DNA of 64,000 bases, taken from Uranotaenia lowii. Taxonomy: Eukaryota; Arthropoda; Insecta; Diptera; Culicidae. Below are positions 12,440 through 23,822 of the stretch, one piece after another. The translations under genes were made by a program, and so were the position numbers. The stretch is from assembly GCF_029784155.1 (NCBI RefSeq), contig NC_073691.1, positions 86,869,361 through 86,933,360 on the forward strand, given 5' to 3'. Numbering within the stretch: position 1 is the stretch's first letter; the number at the start of each line of letters is the position of its first letter. The notes below the pieces were generated by a model that was not told the origin of the DNA, searched no databases, and worked only from the letters and a program-made list of their open reading frames with translations.

Positions 12440-13540
12440 TCTTGAACTTCTCAATTATCCGTTGGAGTTTGTTACTATAAGAACTCCATTGCTAGAGGAC
12501 AGGGAAGGACAGGAGTCGGGAATTCCCGACTTTTTCCAAATTCACGAGGAATTCCCGACCAGGAAATTCCGGGATGGACACTCTACACACAATTGTCAAA
12601 ACCCAATTGTAAATAACCTTTCCGCAATTTAGTTAGAGTTATCGTTTGAAGTAATCAGACATTTACAACCTCTCAGGGGATTTTTTTGCAAATTTTCTAT
12701 ATCTCCACTAAGTTTTTGGCTTAGTAATAATTTAAAATGCTGGAATAAGCCTTGAATTCCCTGATAATATTTTCCGTAATTTCCGATCATGTGCTTCACT
12801 CTAGCAGTTCATTTAAACTTTGTGGATATTCCTGACTGTGTTTAAATACTTTTTCACCACTCAAGCTTAGTAAATTTCGGTGTACACAACGGTTTTGTCA
12901 GCTCTCGATTTCAAAATGATGGACTTTGAAGAAAACTTTTTTTTTGTCTTCTTCTCTTGCATTTTAAATATCCCGGAAAAGTGTTAGATTTAAAATTTTG
13001 CATGTCCGATCACTAGGGACTTAGATATAATCAAATGAAAGTGTCCCATTTCTTAATAAACTATCATATTTTGAAACATTCTGCGTAAAGTTATGTAAAA
13101 ATAATTATTGGTTATTAAAGTTCAGTGCACTGTTATGTAGTTTATGATTCTCCAATGAAACAATTATATAATTTCATTGAAAAATGTCCTGATTTGCCGG
13201 ATTCGTTTTACTTTATTTGTTATTCGTTTTACAAATTGTTTTGTATATTTTTTTTAGATAGGTATGCCTCTATAACGATTTTTTTTTAAATAATCATGAA
13301 AGGTTATTTGGAAATACAATTTAAAATTAGTTGATCAATTTTGATGAAAAATTTTTTTTTCTTGATTTTTGTTGAATAATATCTGGGTTTAAACCAAATT
13401 TGCTCGAATATTGCCCGGATTTTTGCTCATCAATTTTGAAATCAAATGCCCGGATTTGCCAGTTTTTTATAAAAAATATTTCCCGGATTTGTCTGGCCTG
13501 GATACGTTGTGGAAAAAATTGGCTACCTTGATACAATAGA
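12440..13540. repeat. Degenerate dispersed-repeat region, no gene
   Basis: There is a short perfect palindrome, GTCGGGAATTCCCGAC (about 12517-12532), with a second GGAATTCCCGAC about 35 bases on. A later part (13190-13500) repeats words such as CCCGGATTTG and TTTGCCGGATT. This looks like remnants of one or more short repeats; no coding capacity is visible. Confidence 0.5.
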
Positions 13541-13565
13541 CTGGGTCGATTTTGGGTAATTTTTT

Positions 13566-14008
13566 AATTTCTCAAACCCTGGGGTCTAAAAAGTTTTGTT
13601 TCAATTCAAAATTCGTCCATGATTTTTTGCAGAATTATTTAGTAACATTTACATGAGTAAATTTGAATTTGAATTTGAATTTTTTTTAAGTTTTGTATGG
13701 AAAAATTGAGAATTTTGTACTGAAAATCAACATCATTTTAGTTTTTTTTTCTGTGGAACCGAGCATGCTTATGGTTTTTGTGCAAATTTACCACCACTAC
13801 TTGGCACAAAAACTGTTAGTAGGCTCGGTTCCACAGAAGAAACAAAAATGATGTTGATTTGTTCAATACAGAATATTGAATTTTCCCATACAAACCTGAA
13901 AGTTCAAATTTACTCAAGAAAACGTTACTTAAAAATTCTGCAAAAAATAATGGATGAGTTTGGAACCAAAACGAAGCTTTTAAGACCCCAGAGTTTGAGA
14001 AATTCACT
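13566..14008. mobile_element. Foldback element, 205 to 218-bp arms, short loop
   Basis: The left arm (13566-13783) and right arm (13804-14008) are imperfect inverted copies. Matching words in order are AATTTCTCAAAC, CTGGGGTCT, TTTTTTGCAGAATT, AAATCAACATCAT and TCTGTGGAACCGAGC. The loop is about 20 bases. Such a structure fits a palindromic MITE; no ORF is supported. The outer ends may extend some 10 bases further. Confidence 0.85.
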
Positions 14009-14329
14009 ATTTTAAACGAATAAATAACTTTTCCATATCATACTTCATAATTTAGTTATATTTACAGAAAATCACAAAAATATCAAAATTTGTAATTTTG
14101 TGAAATTGTTTTTTGTTTCTGTAAATATGAATAAATTATTTTGTATACAGTAGTTATTCGATTTTATCACGGTAAAAAAAAATTTACCGTGAATATGGCG
14201 AAACCGTGAATTTGGCGAAACTAAAAATTAAATTGGAAAAAACGTATTTTTATTGTCTTTAATCAATTATTTATCATGTTTTCAGTAGTGGAAACGTTTT
14301 ATATCAATAAATTTCGATCACAATATATA

Positions 14330-15302
14330 GGGGAGAATGGGGATACTTGATCCCTGGGGATACTTGATTCCTTAGCTATATCTCGAAACTGGAATGTCTT
14401 ACAAAGATCAAATGTTCTAGAAAAATGTGCCAAAATGAGCAAAATAACAATGCTTGTAGTTTAAAATTTTTTAACAAAATAATTGTTTGAGTAATTGAAC
14501 TTTGTTTGAAAAATTTCACAAAATGTAACATGAAGATCTTTTTTCATCACTTTAAAATGTTCCTTACATGGTAAAATTATGAAAAAAATATTTGTTTCAA
14601 TGTCTTTATCGTTCGAGCGTAAAATGAGCTTCATAATGCCATATTTTCAAAGCAATGGAAAACTTTAAACTTTTTTCAGAAAAAGTTTTCTAAAATTTTG
14701 ATTATGGGTACAATTGATCCCCTAGAGTTGGGTACAATTGATCCCCCTTTCAAACGGCATATTCTTCTTCTGAATTGATCGTTATGATTGCTGATTACGA
14801 AATTACTAATATTTATCCAAAAACTCATATTTATCAAACAATTGTCTAAAGTAAAGAGCAAAAATAAGTAATTTTCTCTTAATTATAAAAAATAGCGCCT
14901 TTAAGTATGCAATGTATTTAGCGTTGAGACAAAGTTATAGAATTTTCTTCTTATGTCTGCTATAAATTGTGAAATGGGAACAAACACGACCAAAATAGTC
15001 AATTAACATTCTATTTTGGGGTTTTGTTTGATTTTTATACAAGGATTAGGGCTTCCTGAATAAAATATCAAGTCTCCTCAATAGGGGATCAAGTCTCCCC
15101 TAACTTCAGAAAAATCGGATTTTTTTACTCCCACGAAAATGCTTCTAGTTCATCAACGGGTTCAATTATCGTTCTAATTTTTGGAGCATAGAAACTTGAA
15201 GTTACAAGCTGTCAGAAAATGTCAAAGAAGGCGAGTTTCTAAGTTTTTCCAAAAAGATATGGTGAAAATAAGAAAAGGGGATCAAGTATCCCCACTCTCC
15301 CC
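14330..15302. mobile_element. MITE family A, copy 1, 973 bp
   Basis: The left end GGGGAGAATGGGGATACTTG and the reverse complement of the right end (GGGGAGAGTGGGGATACTTG) form the inverted repeat. GGGTACAATTGATCCCC-type words recur inside in both orientations. A second full-length copy is at 59427-60404 in the same orientation with high identity, and a partial one is at 46614-47012. There is no coding capacity. It is nested in the pogo-like element. Confidence 0.92.
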
Positions 15303-16064
15303 AAATTATCAAAGATTACTAAACACAAACGATCGATTCCAGTTCAAATTATTCCTCTCTATAGGAATTTTAAGATTTTTTTTCTTGAAATTAAACCATG
15401 TTGAAAATAAATTTGAAAGTCTCCATATAATTAAAGTTAATTATTTAGTTTTTAACAGCAGTAATCTCTTATGTCAATTTTGAAAAAGTGTTCAAAGAAA
15501 AATGCATCAAAAAATGTCTTCTGCAAATTTCAAATTTCAGTATTTTAATCTTCACACTTTTGATTAACTAAAAAGTTCACGTTTTCGAAAAATATTTTTA
15601 AATTTTGCTCAAATTAGATTTTTATAGTGTGTTTCTCGAAATTTGCTTAATGGGCATCCTTTGTTTTTCAGAAATCTTAGTCCTTTTCACATATTTTAGG
15701 GCAAACCTAGCAGAATTTTGAACTTCCAAAATTATCCATTCAGACAATACTAAAGGTGGTACAAAAGGGATTGCGCACGCCACCCTTTCAAATAAACAAA
15801 TTAAACAAAACATCAGAGACACTTATCTCTTTTCAAAAACGCCTAAATCCACCCACATCTTTATATGATTTATAAGTTTACTTTTTTAGAGCGGCTAACC
15901 AAGCACAAATAACAACACTAGCATAAGCGTGACGTTAAAATACTTATGTCTTTTATTACAAGTGTTTTTAAAATCTAATTGAAAATTTTAAACACTAAAC
16001 AGGTAAAGTAAGCAGTTTAATGACATTTTCATATTATTGAATATCTATATTATTGAATATATAC
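15303..16064. other. Interior of the pogo-like element, no gene
   Basis: AT-rich sequence between MITE A and the RTE insertion. The open frames (for example 15622-15822 minus) show no recognisable domain. Confidence 0.5.
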
Positions 16065-16080
16065 TGGTAAACGGTGGATA

Positions 16081-16419
16081 ATGTGCAACACGAGACCCCA
16101 TAGTGGTCATATCACCTCTTATTCACAACTCCTATCTCTACCTCCCCGTGGTGCCGGCTGGGGTGCGAGTAACCTAAGCGGAGATCGGGTACCCAACCCC
16201 GGTGGATGCTTTGGTCGCATGCAGACTGAGAAGGTGGCCGCACGCGTCTGTTCCCCAGGTCAGGGGCGGCGTGCAACAACAACCGAGCGTCTGTTCTCCA
16301 GGTCAGGGGCGGCTCAAACAGCGTCTGTCTTGCAGCAAGCGGCTGAATTTATGAAATGCGGCTCCCGCCAGCTAAGTCCAAGATGGCAGCCCCATCGCGG
16401 GATAGGGACTTTAGGCTAA
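16081..16419 (+). other. 5' UTR open frame of the RTE LINE, 112 codons
   Basis: A small ATG-initiated frame lies upstream of the main ORF. It is rich in Gly, Arg, Ser and Gln and has no known domain. It overlaps a direct repeat (GTCTGTTCYCCAGGTCAGGG at about 16248 and 16289). Some RTE elements carry a short ORF1, but nothing here proves translation; it may simply be GC-rich leader with few stops. Confidence 0.3.
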
Positions 16420-16486
16420 CAACCTACTGCTCCTGATACCTTGTATTGTTACAGAAACTGAGAGAAGAAATAACCGAATTGGAACT

Positions 16487-19468
16487 TTGGCAACGACTTT
16501 TAGCATGAAAACACGGACTAGAATTGGAACTTGGAATGTTTTGACCCTTGCCCAGCCAGGAAAGCTGGCTCAACTTGCTAGAGAAGCTAGCCGCCTCAAG
16601 CTAGAGATATTGGGACTGAGCGAAGTCCGTTGGCCTAACACTGGAGAACACAAGACACAGTCCGGGCAAGTACTGCTTTACTCTGGCATACGAGGAGAAC
16701 ATGCTACTCGGGAACGAGGAGTTGGTTTCCTGTTAAGCCCGCAGGCCCATGCGGCCCTCATAAGATGGGAACCGATAAACGAAAGAATAATCGTAGCCAG
16801 ATTCAGAACACGGGTTAGAAACCTTACAATGGTCCAGTGTTATGCGCCAACTGACGTTGCCGATTTGCAGGAGAAAGAGCAGTTTTACAGTCAATTGAAC
16901 AGCGTGGTTGAGAGAATTCCGAAGGGTGACATTCAAATCCACTTAGGCGACTTCAACGCAAAGATTGGCTCCGATAATCAGGACTTTGAGCGCATCATGG
17001 GGCGCCATGGCCTAGGACAGATGAGCGAAAACGGAGAGCTGTTTGTAGAATTTTGTGGCAACAACAACATGGTGATCGGTGGTTCGCTCTTCCCCCATCG
17101 ACCAGCACATAAGGTCACTTGGGTATCCCGAGATGGCCGAACAGAAAATCAAATTGACCACATCTGCATCAGCCGAAAATGGAGAAGGAGCCTTCTTGAT
17201 GTCCGCAACAAACGAAGCGCAGACATTGCATCTGACCATCACCTCGTCCTAGGCGAGATACGACTGAGAGTTGCGCGTGTCCAACGGCGCGAGGAGAAAG
17301 TCGGGTGTCGATACGACGTCCGCCGGTTGGAGAATCCAGAGGTGAAAAGGGCATACGTTGAACAGCTAGAATCCCGAGCCTCGGAGCTGCCGACAGACGG
17401 AACAGTCGAAGAACAGTGGTGTGGAATCAAGAATGCCTTTATCACGACGAGCCATGGTACTCTCGGTAAAGTTTGTGGAAGACGAAGTGAATGGATGTCG
17501 GATGAAACCTGGAGGATGATCGATGATCGGAGAAAGGCGAAAGTCGGAATTGAGCAGGCATGTACCGGGTCAGCCAAAGCAGCCGCCCGCTTACGATATG
17601 CGGAGCTGGAAAAGGCAGTTAAACGAGCTTGTAGACGAGACAAGAGAGCCTGGACAAACTCCCTAGCCGAAGAGGGAGAAAGAGCCGCCGCCATTGGAGA
17701 TATCCGATTATTATATGATATTTCTCGCCGCCTTAGTGGTGCAAGGACTAATGCAAGAATGCCGCTGAAAAACCGAGCAGGTCAGCTGCTGACAGATCGA
17801 ACAGATCAGCTCAAGCGTTGGACTGAGCATTTTGATCAACTTTTTCGAGTTACAAATAGCAATGGCCAACAGAACCCGCAGCTCGAGGCGCCAACAGTAA
17901 GTCGCATTAATGGCGTCAACTCGGAAGCGCCCTCGCTGGCTGAAATAGAAGCGGCAATCAAGGACATGAAATCCAACAAAGCGCCTGGAATCGATTGCAT
18001 TCCTGCTGAAATGCTCAAAGCCGACCCTGCCTTGTCAGCACAAATGTTGCACCGTCTATTCGCTGACATTTGGGATACTGCAACATTCCCGGCCGACTGG
18101 ATGCAGGGTATCCTCGTAAAGGTCCCAAAGAAAGGAGACCTAACAGAGTGCGGTAACTGGCGTGGCATAACTTTGATCTGTACAACCCTCAAAGTCCTCT
18201 GCAAAGTGATCCTGAACAGGATCCAGGAGAAAATCGACGCTACACTCCGACGGCAACAAGCTGGATTCCGATCCGGACGATCATGTGTGGACCACATCAC
18301 AACGCTACGAATAATACTGGAACAAATCAACGAATTCCAGGACTCTCTTCTGCTGGTGTTCGTTGATTTCGAAAAAGCATTTGACCGACTGAACCACGAA
18401 AACATCTGGGCTGCTCTTAGACGACGAGGGGTCCCAGAGAAACTAATCCATCTCATCGAAGCACAGTACGAGGGATTTTCGTGCAAGGTCTTGCACGACG
18501 GTGTCTTGTCCGAACCAATCCCGGTAACTGCTGGAGTGAGACAAGGATGTATTTTGTCACCGCTGCTTTTTCTCATCGTAATGGATGAGATCTTGACTGG
18601 ATCGATTGACTGTAGACCAAACCGAGGATTGCCGTGGAATCCTTCAACCATGGAGAAACTGAACGACCTTGACCTGGCAGACGATATTGTTTTGCTCGCC
18701 CAAACACAACAAGACATGCAGAGCAAACTCGACGACCTCACCGAAAGCTCCATGGCAGCAGGTCTCAAAATCAATGTCGGAAAGACCAAGTCGATGGAAA
18801 TCAATACAGAAAATCGTTCCAATTTCGTGGTAGCTGGACAACAGGTTGAGACAGTGGAGTGCTTCCAGTATCTTGGTAGCCAGATTACGCCTGATGGTGG
18901 GACCAAGAAGGACATCGAGACCCGGATCAGAAAAGCCCGATTTGCGTTTGCGAGTCTCCGAAACATCTGGCGGTCACGCCAGATCTCTCTACGAACTAAG
19001 ATCCGAATCTTCAACTCAAACGTCAAATCCGTATTGCTGTACGGGTGTGAAACTTGGTGCACATATGCGGTGACGACGCGAAAACTGCAAGTTTTTGTGA
19101 ATCGCTGCCTGCGGAACATCATCCGCGCTTGGTGGCCTGGCAACTGGATCTCAAATGTTGAACTTCATCGCCGGTGTCATCAAAAGGCGCTAGAAATCGA
19201 GATTCGGGAACGTAAGTGGAGATGGATTGGGCACACGCTGCGAAGAGATGAAAACGAGATTTGCAGAGAGGCGCTTGACTGGAATCCAGACGGGCATCGA
19301 AGAAGAGGCAGGCCCAAAAGCTCGTGGCGGCGAAGTCTAGCCGCTGAAATCCGCACAGTTGACGAGAACCTCGGCTGGCAGCAAGTGAAGACGCTGGCTC
19401 CGGATCGCCAGCAGTGGAGATCTTTTATCTCAGCCCTATGCGCCGGTCAATCGGCGCTGGACCCTTAG
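16487..19468 (+). CDS. RTE-type endonuclease/reverse transcriptase polyprotein, intact
   Basis: This 993-residue protein would carry out target-primed reverse transcription. The N-terminal APE-like endonuclease shows WNVLTL (about residues 16-21), GLSEVRW (Glu about 46), GDFNAKIG (Asp 155, Asn 157), QIDHICIS (about 222-229) and SDHHLV (Asp 250, His 251), so all expected catalytic positions are present. The RT shows NWRGITLI (about 557), QAGFRSGRSC (591-600), FVDFEKAFD (Asp 627), GVRQGCILSPLLF (683-695) and LADDIVLL (Asp 732, 733) in place of the usual YADD. The C-terminal part has RKWRWIGHTLRR and RRRGRPKSSWRR, common in RTE-like elements. The start is the first ATG of the frame; a second Met at residue 7 precedes the first conserved motif. 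No stop or frameshift is seen. Confidence 0.93.
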   Translation: MATTFSMKTRTRIGTWNVLTLAQPGKLAQLAREASRLKLEILGLSEVRWPNTGEHKTQSGQVLLYSGIRGEHATRERGVGFLLSPQAHAALIRWEPINERIIVARFRTRVRNLTMVQCYAPTDVADLQEKEQFYSQLNSVVERIPKGDIQIHLGDFNAKIGSDNQDFERIMGRHGLGQMSENGELFVEFCGNNNMVIGGSLFPHRPAHKVTWVSRDGRTENQIDHICISRKWRRSLLDVRNKRSADIASDHHLVLGEIRLRVARVQRREEKVGCRYDVRRLENPEVKRAYVEQLESRASELPTDGTVEEQWCGIKNAFITTSHGTLGKVCGRRSEWMSDETWRMIDDRRKAKVGIEQACTGSAKAAARLRYAELEKAVKRACRRDKRAWTNSLAEEGERAAAIGDIRLLYDISRRLSGARTNARMPLKNRAGQLLTDRTDQLKRWTEHFDQLFRVTNSNGQQNPQLEAPTVSRINGVNSEAPSLAEIEAAIKDMKSNKAPGIDCIPAEMLKADPALSAQMLHRLFADIWDTATFPADWMQGILVKVPKKGDLTECGNWRGITLICTTLKVLCKVILNRIQEKIDATLRRQQAGFRSGRSCVDHITTLRIILEQINEFQDSLLLVFVDFEKAFDRLNHENIWAALRRRGVPEKLIHLIEAQYEGFSCKVLHDGVLSEPIPVTAGVRQGCILSPLLFLIVMDEILTGSIDCRPNRGLPWNPSTMEKLNDLDLADDIVLLAQTQQDMQSKLDDLTESSMAAGLKINVGKTKSMEINTENRSNFVVAGQQVETVECFQYLGSQITPDGGTKKDIETRIRKARFAFASLRNIWRSRQISLRTKIRIFNSNVKSVLLYGCETWCTYAVTTRKLQVFVNRCLRNIIRAWWPGNWISNVELHRRCHQKALEIEIRERKWRWIGHTLRRDENEICREALDWNPDGHRRRGRPKSSWRRSLAAEIRTVDENLGWQQVKTLAPDRQQWRSFISALCAGQSALDP

Positions 19469-19682
19469 GTAGGTAGGTAGGTATATACCATAACATAAAT
19501 TATAAAAATTATCATGAACAAAGCGCTCTACGCTTTGAACGAAAATTAAGGTCCTGGAAATGGTTTCTGAAAGATTTCCAAAAAAGCGTGATAAAATCGA
19601 AACCATAACCGTGATAAAATCGAGCGTGAATTTAACGAGTATTGATAAAATCGAGCAGTGATAAAATCGAAAAACTACTGTA

Positions 19683-21460
19683 ATTCCGAATAGAAATTTA
19701 TTTGTTAAAAATGGTGAAGAGTTAGTGAAGAAACACATAAATAAGCACTTGAGCAATGAGCCATTTACGTTTTTCAGCTTAATTCTAAAAACAAAACAAT
19801 TTGTTTGTTTCCAGTAATATCTAACTCACCCTTTAGCGTTAATGTGGTCGCCCCGTTCGTTGCAGACCACTTTCACTAAACAGGAGACACATTTAAACTC
19901 AATTTTGCATTCCTAGCGAATTGGCACCAGCAAAGGTTTCAATCGAGCCGGGAAGAAATGTGGAAACGATATAATTTAGTTATCTGTCGGTTGTTAAAAC
20001 GTTCACATTGCTCGGTTCCTTCCGGTTCGTTTCTCTCCTGCTCAGCTCTTCCTTTTGACACCAGCCAGGCAGCAGTCAGCCATGTGCTTCTCGATGATCC
20101 CGACTGAATCTTAAAACGAAACATCCAAACATAACCCAAAGCCAGAAGCAAACCTCAAATCCCATCAGATTCCTCCGTCTTGGCTGTTCGTTCGCTTGGG
20201 TTCTCCATTTGAGATCCCCGAGTCGAATAGAAAATGTATCGAGAACATTTCTGTCACCTTTTTGTGTGTTCCGGCATTGCTCCTCAAACCGAATGGCCGT
20301 GTCCAATCGTTGGGTAGGGTGAATGGACTTTATTTTGACTTTCTGGTTTGTTTTTAAAGGTAGGAAATTTTTTCGTGAATATTGAGTGCCAAGAACCTTT
20401 TTTTAAACCTACTTAATGTTTGAATTTATGAAAGAAGTGAATATGTAGATAGGTAGTAGAAAAAGAACAGTTCATTTTTCATTTCTGATCACCAGCATAA
20501 CAATATCACGTGGAATTAAATGAATGAATTAACACTTGTGAAGTGCAATTAGGATTTAGTCTTTTAATACCTCACTGCATACTGTTAGAACTAAAATACG
20601 CTAACAAAAAAAGTCAAATGTTTATTGAAAACGGTCCAAGTAAAATTAAATTAGAAATACCTACTAAAAAATTTATTCTTGGAAATTACACTAAAATCTA
20701 TATTTTTCTATGTAGGTTGTTGCCTAACTCAAGGGGTATGTTTTGGTGGGCTGATTTTTCTGAAAAAATTGCATAACTACAACGGATCAAACTCATTACT
20801 GTATTGTTGCTAAATGGCAGATATTTATCCATATATGTACCTTCACCAATTCAACGAATTGGTTTAATTTTGTTAAACGGCGATTTCAAAAATTCTAGAA
20901 CCGAGAAATTGAGAAGAATCCTTTGCTTAACGATATTTGTTAATACAATTATTTTTCATTATTAAATTTCAAAAAAAAAAATGTTTCGCTCAGTTTGTAC
21001 CATTCAACCAACCAACCAATCACTAGATAAGCTACCTCACCCTAGATTCAAGCTGCTTCCAAAAGGCAGGTTTTGTGAGAAAATCAAACTCACCCCTTTC
21101 GAAATCCTTCTCTTCCACCATCCACCTGCTACACCTACCCTGAAAAGAGCACACAATTCGATGAAACTGTTTCAAAGTGTGGGTCCTCGCAAAGAATGCA
21201 AAAATTATTCTCAATTGGAAAATTCTTTCCCTTTTCTATTTCCGTTTCAATAGCAGTCGTCGGTGCACACACCAAAAAAAGATTGTCTCCGTTTGTCACA
21301 GTTCTGGGTTTACTTAAAGCTTTCGGGAAGTGGTTCCCAGGATTAAGATGGAAACAGTGCTGAATCATTTGGGGATTTTATGAAAAAAGACCATCAGTCA
21401 TTATCAGATTGGTTTTTATCGTTTTAATCTGAAAAATTGAAAATACAGTATGATCTAACG
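19683..21460. other. No gene seen
   Basis: Mostly AT-rich. A GC-richer part at about 19980-20310 holds overlapping short frames on the minus strand (20151-19939 and 20306-20076) without recognisable domains. It might be unique host sequence, but there are no coding or splice signals that I can defend. Confidence 0.35.
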
Positions 21461-22180
21461 TTCCGTAAACTGGGGTAACTTTGATCAACATGAAATTTTT
21501 GCAGATAATCATCATGAACTAAGTCTGAAGTTAAAATATCTGAAAACTTTCTTCTACGTTTAAAAACATATAATTGGTTTGTAGTTGGATAATTTTTTAT
21601 GTTACTTATAATGAAAGTTTTAAAGTTTGAAAATATCTGTTTTTTCGAAGATTCACAAACACCTCTCCTGATAAAATAATAACATTTATGAAGAAGCAAA
21701 TGGGTTGTTTTGTATGAAAGTTTAACTTATTTCCTTTGTATAGGTATAGCTTTAGAGTTATTTTTATGGCCATTCTATGATAATTTTTGAATATAAAAAA
21801 AACGGACACTTTCTATGAGAAAGCCTTTATAGAACAAATTGCTAAAAACCCTATTATATGGTAAAGTTTCAATAAAAAAAAAAAGAACATAGAAACAGTA
21901 GAAGGACTTATGGAATTGCATGGTTGCAAAATTTCATTTGTTTTTGAGGCCAGAAAATATCGAAAAATGTTCATAATGTTTGCCCCTAAATGTATGCAGT
22001 AACATTGTCCATCTTTTGAGTATATGTATTTGTTTTCGAAAGAAAACGTTCAAAAGTTCAATTTAATCCAAACAAAATATTACTGATATTGATGCCTTCT
22101 GTGCTAATTGGCATCAAAACAATTCTTTTGAAGATGTTGAGATACGTTAAAACCATAATGATCAAAGTTACCCCGACATG
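21461..22180. mobile_element. TIR element with GGGGTAACTTTGATCA ends
   Basis: The left part has TGGGGTAACTTTGATCA (about 21470-21486). The right part has the reverse complement TGATCAAAGTTACCCCG (about 22159-22175). The roughly 700-bp interior is AT-rich without a transposase. A fragment of the same family (end plus about 120 bases, opposite orientation) is at 26692-26815, immediately after the poly(A) of a LINE. Exact ends are uncertain because no clear target duplication is visible. Confidence 0.6.
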
Positions 22181-23242
22181 GATGGCAAAACTCCTCAGTT
22201 CAGCTTGTCCAGTGAAAGAGAGTGCAATTTTTTTTTCGTCTGCTCCCCCAACCTGTGCGGGAGACATACTTCGCACTGAAATCAAGAGTGAGATTGTCAA
22301 CACATAAGGGTGAGCGAGAGCATTTGCATTCGCTGATGAAGAGAATTCCCTTCTCCGGAAAAATCTGTTCCGCATTGTGTTGAGGAGAAATCTGAGAGCT
22401 AACTCAGTTTATTCTTGGTACGTTCACGAGAAAAGATACTGCTCTCCGAATCAAAGGTCCCAGAGGTGTACTGATTTTCTAGAAGCCATCCTGATCCTAA
22501 TTGCAATTAATTTTGCAATAAAAACAGTTTAACCTCTTAAACCAATAGTAATCTTCGTTTCAGAAGATATTTGAACAGTGTTTTTCGGTATAAACTACAA
22601 GCCACCTAACTTCTTATCTCTTCTGTTGCATAAATTAAGGCGTATACTGCACCGCTAAATCGCCTTAATGTATGTAATATCAGAAGAGCTGCATTTCATT
22701 TCCACCAATCTACTGGTGTCCTTGAAAATCCTGTTTTTTGTTCTTCGCGGTGTCCTGATTTTTTGACGAAACCACTTGGCACCTCTTCTTCAAACGCAAC
22801 ATTTTTCAATACAAAAAGAATCCAAAAAAGCTAACAGCAGTGGACATGGTAGCGGTGGAGAAATTGTTGTTATTTTTTCTACGTTGTGTGGTGGGAGTCT
22901 AAATTTTTTTTTTCTTCATTTACTCTGAGGTGTATGGCTGAAACACAGGGCGCTCTTTGTTTAGAATTCTCTTTCTCTCACTCAGATGCGAATGCTCTCA
23001 CACTTGCCGTCCGAGTCACTTACAGCTCGTGTAAACTCGGGTAACGAGTGGAGCACGATCAGCAAAAGAGGATTACACTCGGAAGCCGAACTGAAAACAG
23101 TGTTGTTTTCTCCCGGCTCTTTGTTGTTTGAGAAGAGCCGACCAACCCTTCCCCGAAACATGAAATCTGGTTTTGTAACAAACATTTAGTTATAGCCACT
23201 AATGTCGTTTGAATATTTTGCTATCAATGCTCATACCTTATA
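22181..23242. other. Moderately GC-rich spacer, no gene assigned
   Basis: Two moderately GC-rich stretches (22190-22460 and 22940-23170) carry short frames on both strands with no recognisable domain; 22986-23189 plus and 23185-22982 minus fully overlap. GAGAGCATTTGCATTCG and CGAATGCTCTC (about 22316 and 22988) form an inverted match, so this may be another diverged TIR element. Confidence 0.35.
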
Positions 23243-23736
23243 GGGGAGATGAGGGCATAATGAGCACCCGAGGCATAATGAGAAGTCCATTTTTCTACAT
23301 AAGTACGTATTTTCTTGAACAAATTTTCATGAGGACTTGTTTCGTACTACCTATAGTATTAATTTTTCACCAAAAAAGAAATATCCTTTTCATATTTACA
23401 GAAATATTAAATAATAACCAGCTAGGTTCTCAAGTGACGAAAATATTATAATTTTTGAGCACCACCAAATAAGCTTTTATGACCTTTAAATCATCTTGAT
23501 CTGAAATGTATGCACTGCAACATGATCTACACATTGTTTCTAAATTTTCAGCATCATAAAATTTTTAATATTTCACTTTAATCAATTGTAAAACGCGTTT
23601 TTACTTTAATTTGTTCACTAGAGGCGAACAGAGCACTTTCAATGAAGGCATATTGAGCATTTTCTGCCGGAGAATCTAGCAGCGAATTCAACTCGATGAA
23701 GTCAACTGAATAATAGAGCTACAGCTTAACTTGTAT

Positions 23737-23822
23737 CGTCTGACGATTTGGCCTATTGGTTAGATGTCGGAGAGGTAATCAGTAGACTCGAGTTCGATTC
23801 CTGTCCGAGGGGATTTTTTTTT
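23737..23822 (+). ncRNA. tRNA-like module with Pol III boxes (MITE B, arm 1)
   Basis: TGGCCTATTGGTTA (23749-23762) fits the Pol III box A consensus and GAGTTCGATTCC (23790-23801) fits box B, 41 bases downstream as in tRNA genes. A T run (23814-23821) follows and could terminate Pol III. The cloverleaf is imperfect, so this is a tRNA-derived sequence, not a functional tRNA gene. Confidence 0.6.

Larger units (their letters stand above)
4760..12440 (-). mobile_element. Penelope-like element (PLE), broken by two insertions
   Basis: Read on the minus strand, the order is: N-terminal region and RT palm start (12434-11407), hAT-like insertion (11398-8973), rest of RT (8972 to about 8040), inserted CR1-bearing block (about 8027-6174), GIY-YIG domain (about 6167-5556), 3' UTR, and a degenerate hammerhead-like motif (about 4845-4811). 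Subtracting the inserts leaves about 3.4 kb, a normal PLE size. The 3' end resembles that of the second PLE in this window at 48804-51061: both have CGAAACGTYGG followed by an A-rich stretch with AAAAAACA. Frameshifts and stops mark it as dead. The 5' boundary near 12440 is approximate. Confidence 0.85.
16065..19481 (+). mobile_element. Full-length RTE-clade LINE, 3417 bp
   Basis: A 420-bp GC-rich 5' UTR precedes a single intact ORF and a 3' UTR of only 13 bases that is a short (TAGG)n tail. TATATAC at 16058-16064 and 19482-19488 is a likely 7-bp target duplication. A short 3' UTR ending in a microsatellite and one EN-RT ORF are typical of the RTE clade. Its GC content contrasts sharply with the surroundings and no disabling mutation is visible, so this copy may be young and possibly retrotransposition-competent. 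Confidence 0.88.
14148..19680. mobile_element. pogo/mariner-type non-autonomous element carrying two insertions
   Basis: The left end CAGTAGTTATTCGATTTTAT and right end (reverse complement CAGTAGTTTTTCGATTTTAT) form a 20-bp inverted repeat with one mismatch, flanked by TA on both sides (14146-14147, 19681-19682). The right subterminal region holds four copies of TGATAAAATCGA (about 19590-19672, the third TTGATAAAATCGA). CAGT ends and TA duplication fit the Tc1/mariner/pogo superfamily. Without the MITE (14330-15302) and the RTE (16065-19481 plus target duplication) about 1.1 kb remains, with no transposase. Confidence 0.85.

Noticed and set aside
17836..19143. 435-codon minus-strand ORF
   Set aside because: It is antisense to the intact RTE polyprotein; GC-rich coding sequence often leaves the opposite strand open.
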